25,081 nucleotides of DNA from JBJKRF01 sp046704785 (GTDB taxonomy: Bacteria; Chloroflexota; Anaerolineae; Anaerolineales; Villigracilaceae). Of this stretch, positions 16,230-23,536 are shown piece after piece. Numbering within the stretch: the stretch's first letter is position 1; each line of letters starts with the position of its first letter. The position numbers and the translations under genes were made by a program. Where the stretch lies: the NCBI GenBank assembly GCA_046704785.1, contig JBJKRF010000143.1, positions 1 to 25,081 of the forward strand. The letters run 5' to 3'. Below the pieces are notes generated by a model. The model searched no databases and was not told the origin of the DNA. It saw only the letters and a program-made list of their open reading frames with translations.

Positions 16230-16778
16230 TTAAGCATTGAAAAGACGGGACAGCCACTGAAAAGACGGCAGGGACGATTGGTGCGCAAAAGCGCCGTGCG
16301 ACTTCTGTGTCAACGTCCGCCAGGCCTCACGGGCGCGATCGAAGTCATCACGAGTGGGTGCAATCTGCATGGCATGCTGCGCTTCGGAGGTGGCATCCGT
16401 ATAACGCCCCAGGCGCGCAAGATAGACGGCGTATTCCCAGCAGACGATGAAATTGTCATGATCCAGCGCAATCGCCCTGTCGAATGCCTCGCCAGCATCG
16501 GCCACGTTATATTGCGCCATCAGGCTCGCGCCCAGCAATGCATAGGCGCTGGCGTCAATGGGCTCCTGCGTCAGGTGAACACGCACAAGTTTTTCGGCCT
16601 CGCTCCCCTCCTGCGCGTACAGATGCTGGTACACCTCGTCAGTCCATGGAGGATTCTGTACTACCGGATCTGCCGCTTCAGCCGAGAAGTTTTTGACCAG
16701 TTGGCTGCCACACGCATGACAAAACTTGGCAGTCGGGGGACAGCTTTGACCACATTCAGAGCAAAAAATAGCTTTCAT
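16230..16778 (-). CDS. Zinc-ribbon and TPR protein
   Basis: The 182-residue protein begins MKAIFCSECGQSCPP and has a four-cysteine zinc ribbon (CSEC...CHAC, within residues 6-24), followed by about three tetratricopeptide-like helical pairs (about 55-150), for example SAYALLGASLMAQYNVADAGEAFDRAIALD. No membrane segment is seen. The open frame extends upstream, but ATG at 16778 overlaps the stop of the preceding permease gene as TGATG, which selects this start. Zinc-ribbon/TPR proteins often act as scaffolds. Its place between two membrane-protein genes of the amt operon suggests an adaptor role, but this is inference. Confidence 0.8.
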   Translation of the reverse strand: MKAIFCSECGQSCPPTAKFCHACGSQLVKNFSAEAADPVVQNPPWTDEVYQHLYAQEGSEAEKLVRVHLTQEPIDASAYALLGASLMAQYNVADAGEAFDRAIALDHDNFIVCWEYAVYLARLGRYTDATSEAQHAMQIAPTRDDFDRAREAWRTLTQKSHGAFAHQSSLPSFQWLSRLFNA

Positions 16779-18082
16779 CAGTACCATCCTATATGACCTT
16801 TGAGTACAACCAGAAGCGAAGCCAGAAGCATCGCAAGCAGCGTCGGCGGAACAGCTAACTTCAACCAGCGTTTCCAACCGATTGCGCCATGATTCCGCTC
16901 GATGAAGGCATACGCCACCACATTGGCGGACGCCCCAATAGGCGTCAGATTACCGCCCATATCAACACCCAGCGCGAGGGACCATACCATCAGGGCCAAT
17001 GCAGGCATGCCGGGCAGTGTGGATAAATCCTTGAGCACGTAGCTCATTGCCAGCGCCAGGGGCACGTTATCCACAATGCCGCTGGCCAGGCCGGGCCCCC
17101 AATGCAACGCCATAATCAAACCGGAAGGATTGGAGGCCGTCGCTTTGGCCAGCCCCTCTGCCAGAATTTCAAAGACCTTGACTTTTTCCAATCCGCCGAT
17201 CAAGACAAACAAGCCGGTAAAGAATAAAATGCTCTCGCCGTCTATCTTGACCAGTGTCTTTTTACGTTGGTCGTCACGCATGGCGATCAAGGCAAGACCC
17301 GCCGGGACGAGGGCCGCCACCGCAGGGGTAATTGGCAGTCCACTCCAGGCGCTCAATGGAATGTGGAAAATCAACATGCCCACCGCCATCAAGAATCCGG
17401 TCAATCCAACCCGAGTCAGATGGGCGTGCACCGGTTCGTCGTGCAGCATCTCGATATTTTCGATCACTTCCGGAGTCAACCCACTGTGCGCATCCATCAG
17501 CGCCTTGCGATTCGCCAGATAGAAAATGAGCAATAACAACAATGCCGCCAGCGCGGATATCGGCCCGGTTTGCGTGGCGAAATCCGAAAAGTTGAATCCC
17601 AGTGTGGTTCCCAGAATGACATTGGGCGGGTCGCCGACCAGCGTCGCCGCTCCACCGGTGTTGGCCGCACACACCTCTGCAATCACCAGCGGCACCGGGT
17701 CGAGGTTCAGCAAACGACAGAGTTGCAAGGTCAGCGCAGAAAGGAACAACATCACGGTGATACTGTCCATGAACATCGCCATGACAGTTGCCAACAAAAC
17801 CAGCACAATAAATAGCGAGGCGGGGTGATAATTGACTTTTCGCAGTGCCGTCATAGCCAGCCATGTAAAGAAGCCCGCTTCGTTGAGGATTGCCACCAGC
17901 AGGAACATGCCCGACAAAAGCCCGATCGTTTCCCAGTTGATATAAGTCAGGGCCTCCGAAGGACTCATTACGCCGAACAACACGAGCAAACCACCTCCCA
18001 ACAACGCCACCCAATGACGTGGGAATTTTTCGCTCGCGATTGCGACATATGCCAGAATAAAGATTGCGATCGTGAAAATCAT
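16778..18082 (-). CDS. ArsB/NhaD/CitM-type ion transporter (IT superfamily)
   Basis: The 434-residue protein has about 11-12 transmembrane segments. It carries the duplicated signature of the ion-transporter superfamily: ANTGGAATLVGDPPNVILG (140-158) in the first half, and VDNVPLALAMSYV plus GGNLTPIGASANVVA in the second. Members include arsenite (ArsB), Na+/H+ (NhaD) and citrate/dicarboxylate carriers and the P-protein. No arsenic genes are nearby, so arsenite export is not supported. In an operon with amt, transport of a nitrogen- or carbon-related anion or of Na+/H+ is plausible. AGAGGT six bases before ATG supports the start. It is the first gene of a four-gene unit ending in amt and is divergent from glnE. 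Confidence 0.85.
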   Translation of the reverse strand: MIFTIAIFILAYVAIASEKFPRHWVALLGGGLLVLFGVMSPSEALTYINWETIGLLSGMFLLVAILNEAGFFTWLAMTALRKVNYHPASLFIVLVLLATVMAMFMDSITVMLFLSALTLQLCRLLNLDPVPLVIAEVCAANTGGAATLVGDPPNVILGTTLGFNFSDFATQTGPISALAALLLLLIFYLANRKALMDAHSGLTPEVIENIEMLHDEPVHAHLTRVGLTGFLMAVGMLIFHIPLSAWSGLPITPAVAALVPAGLALIAMRDDQRKKTLVKIDGESILFFTGLFVLIGGLEKVKVFEILAEGLAKATASNPSGLIMALHWGPGLASGIVDNVPLALAMSYVLKDLSTLPGMPALALMVWSLALGVDMGGNLTPIGASANVVAYAFIERNHGAIGWKRWLKLAVPPTLLAMLLASLLVVLKGHIGWY

Positions 18083-18134
18083 GAATGACCTCTAATGACG
18101 GAGCAAAGAGCCAGTGCCACGTATGATGCTTCTC

Positions 18135-18163
18135 ATTCTATGGGGGCAAGTTGTATAGTTCTA
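18135..18163 (-). promoter_or_regulatory. Promoter of the permease-amt operon
   Basis: On the minus strand -35-like TAGAAC (18163-18158) is separated by 17 bases from -10 TAGAAT (18140-18135). As at glnA, the -35 is weak and shares one base with the operator just upstream, and both promoters contain GGGTAATAGA. The leader would be about 45 bases. Confidence 0.6.
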
Positions 18164-18180
18164 TTACCCGCTTGGAGAAT
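18163..18180. promoter_or_regulatory. Operator-like site of the permease-amt operon
   Basis: ATTACCCGCTTGGAGAAT has one perfect half-site (ATTACCC, i.e. GGGTAAT towards the operon) and a degenerate second half. It matches the glnA palindrome at 12 of 18 positions. The intact half lies next to the -35, exactly as at glnA. Confidence 0.6.
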
Positions 18181-18226
18181 TTATGCCTTCAGATGTCCCT
18201 TTCGACCATCCTCAAGGGCATTTCTC

Positions 18227-18244
18227 CTCACCCAAATGGGCCAT
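18227..18244. promoter_or_regulatory. Operator-like site 1 upstream of glnE
   Basis: CTCACCCAAATGGGCCAT keeps the ACCCAAA-GGG core and matches the glnA operator at 13 of 18 positions. It lies about 80-95 bases before the glnE start. Confidence 0.5.
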
Positions 18245-18247
18245 ACC

Positions 18248-18265
18248 CGTACCAAAACGGGCAAT
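18248..18265. promoter_or_regulatory. Operator-like site 2 upstream of glnE
   Basis: CGTACCAAAACGGGCAAT matches the glnA operator at 14 of 18 positions. It lies 44 bases upstream of the glnE -10, about two helical turns further out than the operator at glnA. Together with the site at 18227 it forms a tandem pair with 21-base spacing. Confidence 0.55.
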
Positions 18266-18309
18266 ATGCCATAATCAAGGTCCTTGGGAATTTCGTTTTC
18301 GCTTTCCGG

Positions 18310-18315
18310 TATAAT
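18310..18315 (+). promoter_or_regulatory. glnE -10 element, leaderless arrangement
   Basis: A perfect TATAAT is followed by exactly seven bases and then ATG at 18323. A start this close to the -10 predicts a leaderless mRNA, and no Shine-Dalgarno sequence precedes the ATG. No good -35 is seen at 16-18 bases (TTGGGA is 20 bases away), which again suggests activator dependence. Confidence 0.6.
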
Positions 18316-18322
18316 TTCTGCC

Positions 18323-21300
18323 ATGGCAATTTCTCTCCCCACAGATCAGTTGCTAGACGGCTCTCTTTCCAGGTCTGTAACGCAAAACCTTCTGGGAAAT
18401 CTTGGTTTTACAGACCCACTCACAGCGGCACGACGTTTACAACATCTTGCTACGCAGAGTCCCCTCGCACAACGGGCACTGCGTTCCCTACTTCCTCACC
18501 TTTTGCATACCTTGAGCGGATGCGCCGACCCCGACCAGGCCTTGGTCGACCTGGAACGTCTGGTTGAAAATGCAGGTCCTGAATTCCTTGCCGCCCTGGC
18601 AAAGAATCTTCGCGCACTCGAAATTCTGATCACGGTCTTCTCGGGCAGCCAATTTCTGACGGAAATTCTGTTACGCGACCCCGCCTCGGTCAACCTGTTC
18701 TTTCATCGCAAGAAGCTCTCGCAGGCCAAAACGGTCGAACAATACCAATCCGAGGCCCTGGCTTGCACACTCAAGGCCCAGAGCGACGCCGAACAACGGG
18801 ACGCGTTAAGGCGTTACCAGCGCACCGAGCTGGTACGTATTGGCACGAACGACCTTCTCAATCTTTACGATTTGCAGACCACTACCCACCAACTGTCGAA
18901 TCTCGCCGACGGGTTGATCCGCGCCTCCCTGGCATTGGCGCTCCAGCAAATGGGACTACCACAGGACGGATTCGTAGTCCTGGCCCTGGGCAAACTCGGC
19001 GGGCAGGAATTGAACTACAGCTCCGATATCGACCTGGTCTTCATCGTCAAGAACGGCATCGAAGAGAAACGGCGCCTGACCCAAACGCTCATTGAAAGCC
19101 TGGCGGGTGTCACCTCCGAAGGATTTCTCTATCGGGTCGATACACGCCTGCGCCCCTGGGGCCGCGATGGCTCCCTGCTTACCACCCTGGATGGCTATTT
19201 TCAATACCTGGAGAAACACGCGCGGCTATGGGAAAAGCAAGCCCTGCTTAAAGCCCGCCCCATCGCCGGCGACCTCGAGCTGGGAACAGCCTTCCTCGTC
19301 GGTGCAAGCGAATATCTTTTCGATCTGCCTGCCGAGCAGGTACGCACCAACGTCCACGCTATGAAACAGCGCATGGAACAATTTCTGCAAGAGAAGGGAC
19401 GCAACTGGGGAGAAGTCAAACTGGGCGAAGGCTCCATCCGCGATGTCGAATTTGTCGTCCAGTATCTGCAACTGGCCTATGGCGGCCAGTACGAAGACTT
19501 GCGAGGCCGTTCCACGCTCCAGGCGCTGCAACATTTCGCCGGAAGGGGCCTGTTGACTCAGGACGAAGTGCGTATCCTGACCGACGGCTACGTCTTCCTG
19601 CGCACCGTCGAACATTACCTGCAAATGTTGAACTACCAGCAAACCTACACCCTGCCGCCCGACCCCGAAGCCATTCAATTCCTGGCGCGCCGGTTGGGCT
19701 TTCAGGGTGAGCAGGCCGGGGAAGACTTTCTCCAGCGCTACGAAGAACACTGTCAGGTGATCCGCGCTATCTACCTGCGCTATATTGGCAAGGAAGGAAC
19801 GAAAACTCCGCCCGCCTTCTCCCCACAGGTGCGCCAGCACCTCTCCCGTATGGACATCTCCTACGCCGAAATCTTCAGCGCGGAGGAAATTCAAAGACAC
19901 GCCACCCTCGCTCAAAGCCTGGACGAAAACGTCCCTGCCATGTTGGACGTCACCCACCTGGACGAGGGAACCTGGCGGCTGACGATTGTCGCCTACGACT
20001 ACCCCAGCGAGTTACCGGTGATCTGCGGTTTGCTTTTCGTGTATGGATTCAACATCCTGGATGGGAACATCTTCACGTACGAACCCCTGGAAGAAACAAA
20101 TCGTCCATTGAGCAGCGCCCCCGCTACAGCCGAAATCCCGTCCAATCGGCGCTTGTCGAAGCATCGCCGGACGAAAACATCGGCGGACACGACAGAAAAT
20201 GATGCCAACAAAAAAATTGTGGATGTTTTCACCGTCAAAACGGTCTTTTTCGAACCGCCCGGCCAGGAAACCTGGAATAGCTACGCGAAAGACCTGCAAA
20301 GCCTGTTGACCTTGATACGCAACGGTCAACGCCGCGAGGCACGCGGCCAACTGGCAAAACGGGTTGGAGCAGCCTTCGAAGCGGTTCCTGGCAAAGCGAC
20401 TCCGCTCTACCCCATTGAAATCGAAATTGACAACGACACTTCAGAAATCTACACCGTCTTGCGCATCAACGCCACCGATACGGTAGGTTTTCTATACGAA
20501 TTCACCAATGCGCTGGCTTTTACGCACATTTACGTGGCTCGCATGGCCGTGCAAACCCTGGGCAGCCGCGTCCGCGATGTTCTTTACGTGACCGATTACG
20601 AAGGGCACAAGATTACCGCCCCTGAAAAACAACGGGAACTCCGCGTCGCCATCGCATTGATCAAACACGTCACGCACCTGCTACCGCGCTCGCCAAACCC
20701 CGAAACAGCCCTGTTCCACTTCCGTGAATTTCTCCTGCAACTTTTCCAGCGTCCCAACTGGCCGGACGAAATTACGTCCCTCGAACGGCCCGACGTGCTG
20801 GCAGCCCTGGTGCGCGTTCTGGGCGTCAGTGATTTCCTATGGGACGATTTCCTACGCATGCAACACGCCAACCTTTTTCCCGTGCTCCGCGATCTGGAGG
20901 CACTCTCCATCGCAAAGAACCGTCGTCAACTGGATGAAGAGATTCACGGGGCGATCGAGCAACACACCGTCGGCGGCCTGGCCTACCCCGATTGGCGCAC
21001 CGCGCTCAACGCGTTCAAGGACCGCGAACTGTTCCGTCTCGACATGCGCCACATCCTGGGCCTGACGACCGAATTCTGGGATTTTTCGACCGAACTGACC
21101 GACCTGGCCGAAGCAGTCGTCTGCACTGCCTTGGAGGGTTGTTACAACGAGTTACGCTCCGAGCACGGCGACCCCGTGTTGGAAGATGGCGCCCCCTGCG
21201 CACTGACCGTTCTGGCCCTGGGAAAATGTGGCGGCCACGAATTAGGTTTCGCCTCCGACATCGAGTTGATGTTCGTCTACACGGGAAACGGAAAAACAAA

Positions 21301-22051
21301 CGGAGCGACGCCAGTCGACAACAGTGATTTTTACGAGCGGTTGGTGGAATCACTGCTTCGCACCGTACTGACCCGACAGGAAGGCATCTTTCAGGTGGAC
21401 TTGCAATTGCGCCCGTATGGCAAAGCAGGCAGTTTGGCGGTATCGCTTGAACTGTTTCGCCGTTATTATGTGCTCGATGGCCCGGCCTGGGCTTACGAGC
21501 GTCAGGCGCTCGTCAAATTGCGACCAATTGCCGGTGACGCATCTTTGGGACGCCAGATATGTGAACTGCGCGACACGTATACCTATCATTCAGGTCCGTT
21601 CGACGTAACTGCCATGCGAGGAATGCGCGAACGCCAGATACGCCACCTGGTCACGGGCGGAACGTTCAACGCAAAATATAGTCCCGGCGGGCTGGTGGAT
21701 GTGGAATATCTCGTTCAGGGATTACAGATCAACTACGGAGCCTCCAACCCGGCGATACAGACGACCAATCTGCGCGAGGCGATGGCCGCCCTGACCGAAT
21801 CCGGAATCTTGTCTGAAGGGGATTACGTGCGCCTGCGCAAGGCCCACACCTTCCTGCGCTGGCTGATCGACTCAATGCGTGTTGTACGGGGAAATGCCAA
21901 GGATGTGACAGTGCCCCCTTACGACAGCGAGGAATTTGCTTTCCTGGCGCGCCGTCTGCTCTATGAGAATAACATCGACCGCTTGCGCGACGACCTGGAA
22001 CACTACACGGCCGACGTGCAGGAAATCAACCACCGTCTACTGGGCCCTTGA
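18323..22051 (+). CDS. glnE: GlnE glutamine synthetase adenylyltransferase with inserted tandem ACT module
   Basis: GlnE attaches AMP to the GS tyrosine and removes it. This protein has 1242 residues, against about 945 in E. coli. The N-terminal nucleotidyltransferase half has GKLGGQELNYSSDIDL (D235, D237) and the helical motif GEGSIRDVEF (368-377). The C-terminal half has GKCGGHELGFASDIEL, where the second acidic residue of DxD is Glu (D979, E981), and SPGGLVDVEYLVQ (1120-1132). Between them lie two ACT-like domains. ACT1 (about 550-640) contains YGFNILDGNIFTY and a basic low-complexity loop (590-630). ACT2 (about 707-770) contains TDTVGFLYEFTNAL and RDVLYVTDYEG. Their order and the helical linker match the GlnD C-terminus. 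In GlnD these domains sense glutamine. In-frame TTG at 18284 is an alternative start, but the -10 position favours 18323. Confidence 0.94.
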   Translation: MAISLPTDQLLDGSLSRSVTQNLLGNLGFTDPLTAARRLQHLATQSPLAQRALRSLLPHLLHTLSGCADPDQALVDLERLVENAGPEFLAALAKNLRALEILITVFSGSQFLTEILLRDPASVNLFFHRKKLSQAKTVEQYQSEALACTLKAQSDAEQRDALRRYQRTELVRIGTNDLLNLYDLQTTTHQLSNLADGLIRASLALALQQMGLPQDGFVVLALGKLGGQELNYSSDIDLVFIVKNGIEEKRRLTQTLIESLAGVTSEGFLYRVDTRLRPWGRDGSLLTTLDGYFQYLEKHARLWEKQALLKARPIAGDLELGTAFLVGASEYLFDLPAEQVRTNVHAMKQRMEQFLQEKGRNWGEVKLGEGSIRDVEFVVQYLQLAYGGQYEDLRGRSTLQALQHFAGRGLLTQDEVRILTDGYVFLRTVEHYLQMLNYQQTYTLPPDPEAIQFLARRLGFQGEQAGEDFLQRYEEHCQVIRAIYLRYIGKEGTKTPPAFSPQVRQHLSRMDISYAEIFSAEEIQRHATLAQSLDENVPAMLDVTHLDEGTWRLTIVAYDYPSELPVICGLLFVYGFNILDGNIFTYEPLEETNRPLSSAPATAEIPSNRRLSKHRRTKTSADTTENDANKKIVDVFTVKTVFFEPPGQETWNSYAKDLQSLLTLIRNGQRREARGQLAKRVGAAFEAVPGKATPLYPIEIEIDNDTSEIYTVLRINATDTVGFLYEFTNALAFTHIYVARMAVQTLGSRVRDVLYVTDYEGHKITAPEKQRELRVAIALIKHVTHLLPRSPNPETALFHFREFLLQLFQRPNWPDEITSLERPDVLAALVRVLGVSDFLWDDFLRMQHANLFPVLRDLEALSIAKNRRQLDEEIHGAIEQHTVGGLAYPDWRTALNAFKDRELFRLDMRHILGLTTEFWDFSTELTDLAEAVVCTALEGCYNELRSEHGDPVLEDGAPCALTVLALGKCGGHELGFASDIELMFVYTGNGKTNGATPVDNSDFYERLVESLLRTVLTRQEGIFQVDLQLRPYGKAGSLAVSLELFRRYYVLDGPAWAYERQALVKLRPIAGDASLGRQICELRDTYTYHSGPFDVTAMRGMRERQIRHLVTGGTFNAKYSPGGLVDVEYLVQGLQINYGASNPAIQTTNLREAMAALTESGILSEGDYVRLRKAHTFLRWLIDSMRVVRGNAKDVTVPPYDSEEFAFLARRLLYENNIDRLRDDLEHYTADVQEINHRLLGP

Positions 22052-22231
22052 ACTGGAGTAAGTCAAACAAGGCTCTTGCCGTGATATAGGGGAAACACTT
22101 ATCAAGAACTTATTTACTGCACAGTCTTTTACAGGGAATTCACAGATTTTTCATATTGGGTGCGTATGATCAACATATCGGAAGCGCACATGTTGTCCTG
22201 TTCCTGCGCTGACAAGAACCTGGAGGTTCCT

Positions 22232-22351
22232 ATGCTGGTATTCGTCTTCGTGATCCTACCGCTCTTTATCATCCTGTCACTGGCGGGCTTGATCTACGAC
22301 CGCCTCGATACCCACGACTTGCAAGCCATGGGCATTCATGCCCGACAATAA
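22232..22351 (+). CDS. Small single-helix membrane protein (39 residues)
   Basis: GGAGGT (22222-22227) lies four bases before ATG at 22232, which opens a 39-codon frame ending TAA. The peptide begins MLVFVFVILPLFIILSLAG, one clear transmembrane helix, followed by a short polar tail. A longer frame opens at 22160 but lacks an RBS. It lies 180 bases after glnE on the same strand. The family is not recognised. The RBS and hydrophobic pattern make it more credible than chance. Confidence 0.5.
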   Translation: MLVFVFVILPLFIILSLAGLIYDRLDTHDLQAMGIHARQ

Positions 22352-22391
22352 TGTGGGCTATCAGGCCTTTGAATTTCTCAAAAAGCAATCT

Positions 22392-23162
22392 TTATGGGTT
22401 GTTGACTCGAATCAACAATCTTCCTTTACTTGCTTCAAGTTCTCGACTCCAACCAATATCGCTAGACTCAGTTTTGATTTGCCACCAAGTTCCATCATAA
22501 GCACATACAGGGCCGCCAACGACGAATATGTGTTCATCTGTGTGCAACACACGAATAACATTGGCACCCCAATCATTAGGAACAACTGGATCTTCCCGTA
22601 GATTCAGATCATACTTCCCTACTTTTCCCCAAGCACCTACTTGTAATTCAACTTGATCTTTATCCGAGCAACTATAATCTATCGAAATCGGCTGGAGGCC
22701 AGTTTGCTGTTGAATAGCCGTTGGAGGATAGGTTTTCTCTAACATTTGCTTTTCAACAGAAACAATGATATTTCCCCCGACATTATAAGAAATGTATTTT
22801 ACCCATTCATCTTTGGAAAAATTGATTTGAAATGGTTGATTTAGAGAATAATCCTGTTCCAAGATGTCACTCTCATCGTCTTGCCAAAGAATGACAAGAT
22901 GGTTGTTTTTACTTTGCAGATTATTCGATACGGTCTCAAAAGCAAAATTCCAGTTAAGGCTACCCAAATTTGCAATTGGGACGATTGGGACAGAGATATC
23001 GCCATCTACTACAAATTCGCCATCTGAATTCAGGTAAATGCCTACTTGGGCCACATCAGCAATATTGAGTGACGGACCTGTTGAATAAGTGGTTGTACTG
23101 TTATTACCACTACAACTTGTCATTATCACAAGAAAAACGAGGCAAGATAACGTAATTTTCAT
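22392..23162 (-). CDS. Predicted lipoprotein with C-terminal SH3-like domain
   Basis: The 256-residue protein begins MKITLSCLVFLVIMTSC, a short signal peptide with the cysteine at residue 17 and a plausible lipobox, so it is probably exported and lipid-anchored. The middle part is beta-rich and not recognised. The C-terminal 70 residues (LNLREDPVVPNDWGANVIRV, then TWWQIKTESSDIGWSRE) follow the bacterial SH3 pattern, which often binds cell-wall or extracellular ligands. AGAGGA eight bases upstream supports the ATG at 23162 over the upstream ATG at 23189. The gene is visibly more AT-rich than its neighbours, which suggests recent acquisition. A TTGTTGA/TCAACAA inverted repeat covers the last codons. 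Confidence 0.65.
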   Translation of the reverse strand: MKITLSCLVFLVIMTSCSGNNSTTTYSTGPSLNIADVAQVGIYLNSDGEFVVDGDISVPIVPIANLGSLNWNFAFETVSNNLQSKNNHLVILWQDDESDILEQDYSLNQPFQINFSKDEWVKYISYNVGGNIIVSVEKQMLEKTYPPTAIQQQTGLQPISIDYSCSDKDQVELQVGAWGKVGKYDLNLREDPVVPNDWGANVIRVLHTDEHIFVVGGPVCAYDGTWWQIKTESSDIGWSRELEASKGRLLIRVNNP

Positions 23163-23536
23163 TATTATTTCCTCTTGTTCGTCAAGCACATTCTGTTGGT
23201 TTAGAAATAGCTAAACAGTAGACTTATTCCTGAATAGTTGAGGTAACTGTTAGAAGAAAAAACATGCACCAAATATGTCGTCTAGCAAACGTGTGTATCC
23301 ATATCTGGTGGGTGCGCCGTCGTTTTATCACAAAATGACGCAACCATATTTGGCATATTTGGCATATTTGACGATTTTTGTAGACTATTCGCCAGATATA
23401 CCCCCACAAAAAAGTTGTATGTGGCTAAGATTTTATTCGGGAACAACTCTAGTATTCCCCTGCTTATTTATATCTCCGCATATCAACACAAAGCCCGAGT
23501 ACTTCAAAAATATTCCCCTCAAGTAACAAACTAACA
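23163..23536. other. AT-rich intergenic region with small repeats
   Basis: About 370 bases with no convincing gene. It holds a 9-bp tandem repeat at 23345-23371, an inverted pair ATATCTGG (23301-23308) / CCAGATAT (23392-23399), and between them a hairpin made of GTCGTTTT and AAAATGAC (about 23319-23339). A 61-codon frame on the minus strand is made largely of the repeats and is not believed. Confidence 0.55.
23345..23371. repeat. Three tandem copies of CATATTTGG
   Basis: Two exact copies of CATATTTGG (23345-23353 and 23354-23362) are followed by CATATTTGA (23363-23371). One inverted copy, CAAATATG, occurs near 23272. The repeat lies inside an inverted pair ATATCTGG/CCAGATAT. It could be a protein-binding array or slippage. 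Confidence 0.6.

Noticed and set aside
16778..18082. Arsenite exporter
   Set aside because: The family match alone covers many substrates, and no arsR, arsC or arsA is nearby.
18284..18322. TTG start adding 13 residues to GlnE
   Set aside because: The added segment contains the TATAAT promoter and there is no Shine-Dalgarno sequence before the TTG.
23345..23371. CRISPR array
   Set aside because: Copies are nine bases with no spacers, so this is a simple tandem repeat.
23224..23409. 61-codon frame rich in Ile, Cys, Gln and Trp
   Set aside because: Composition comes from the tandem CATATTTGG repeat; no RBS and no similarity.
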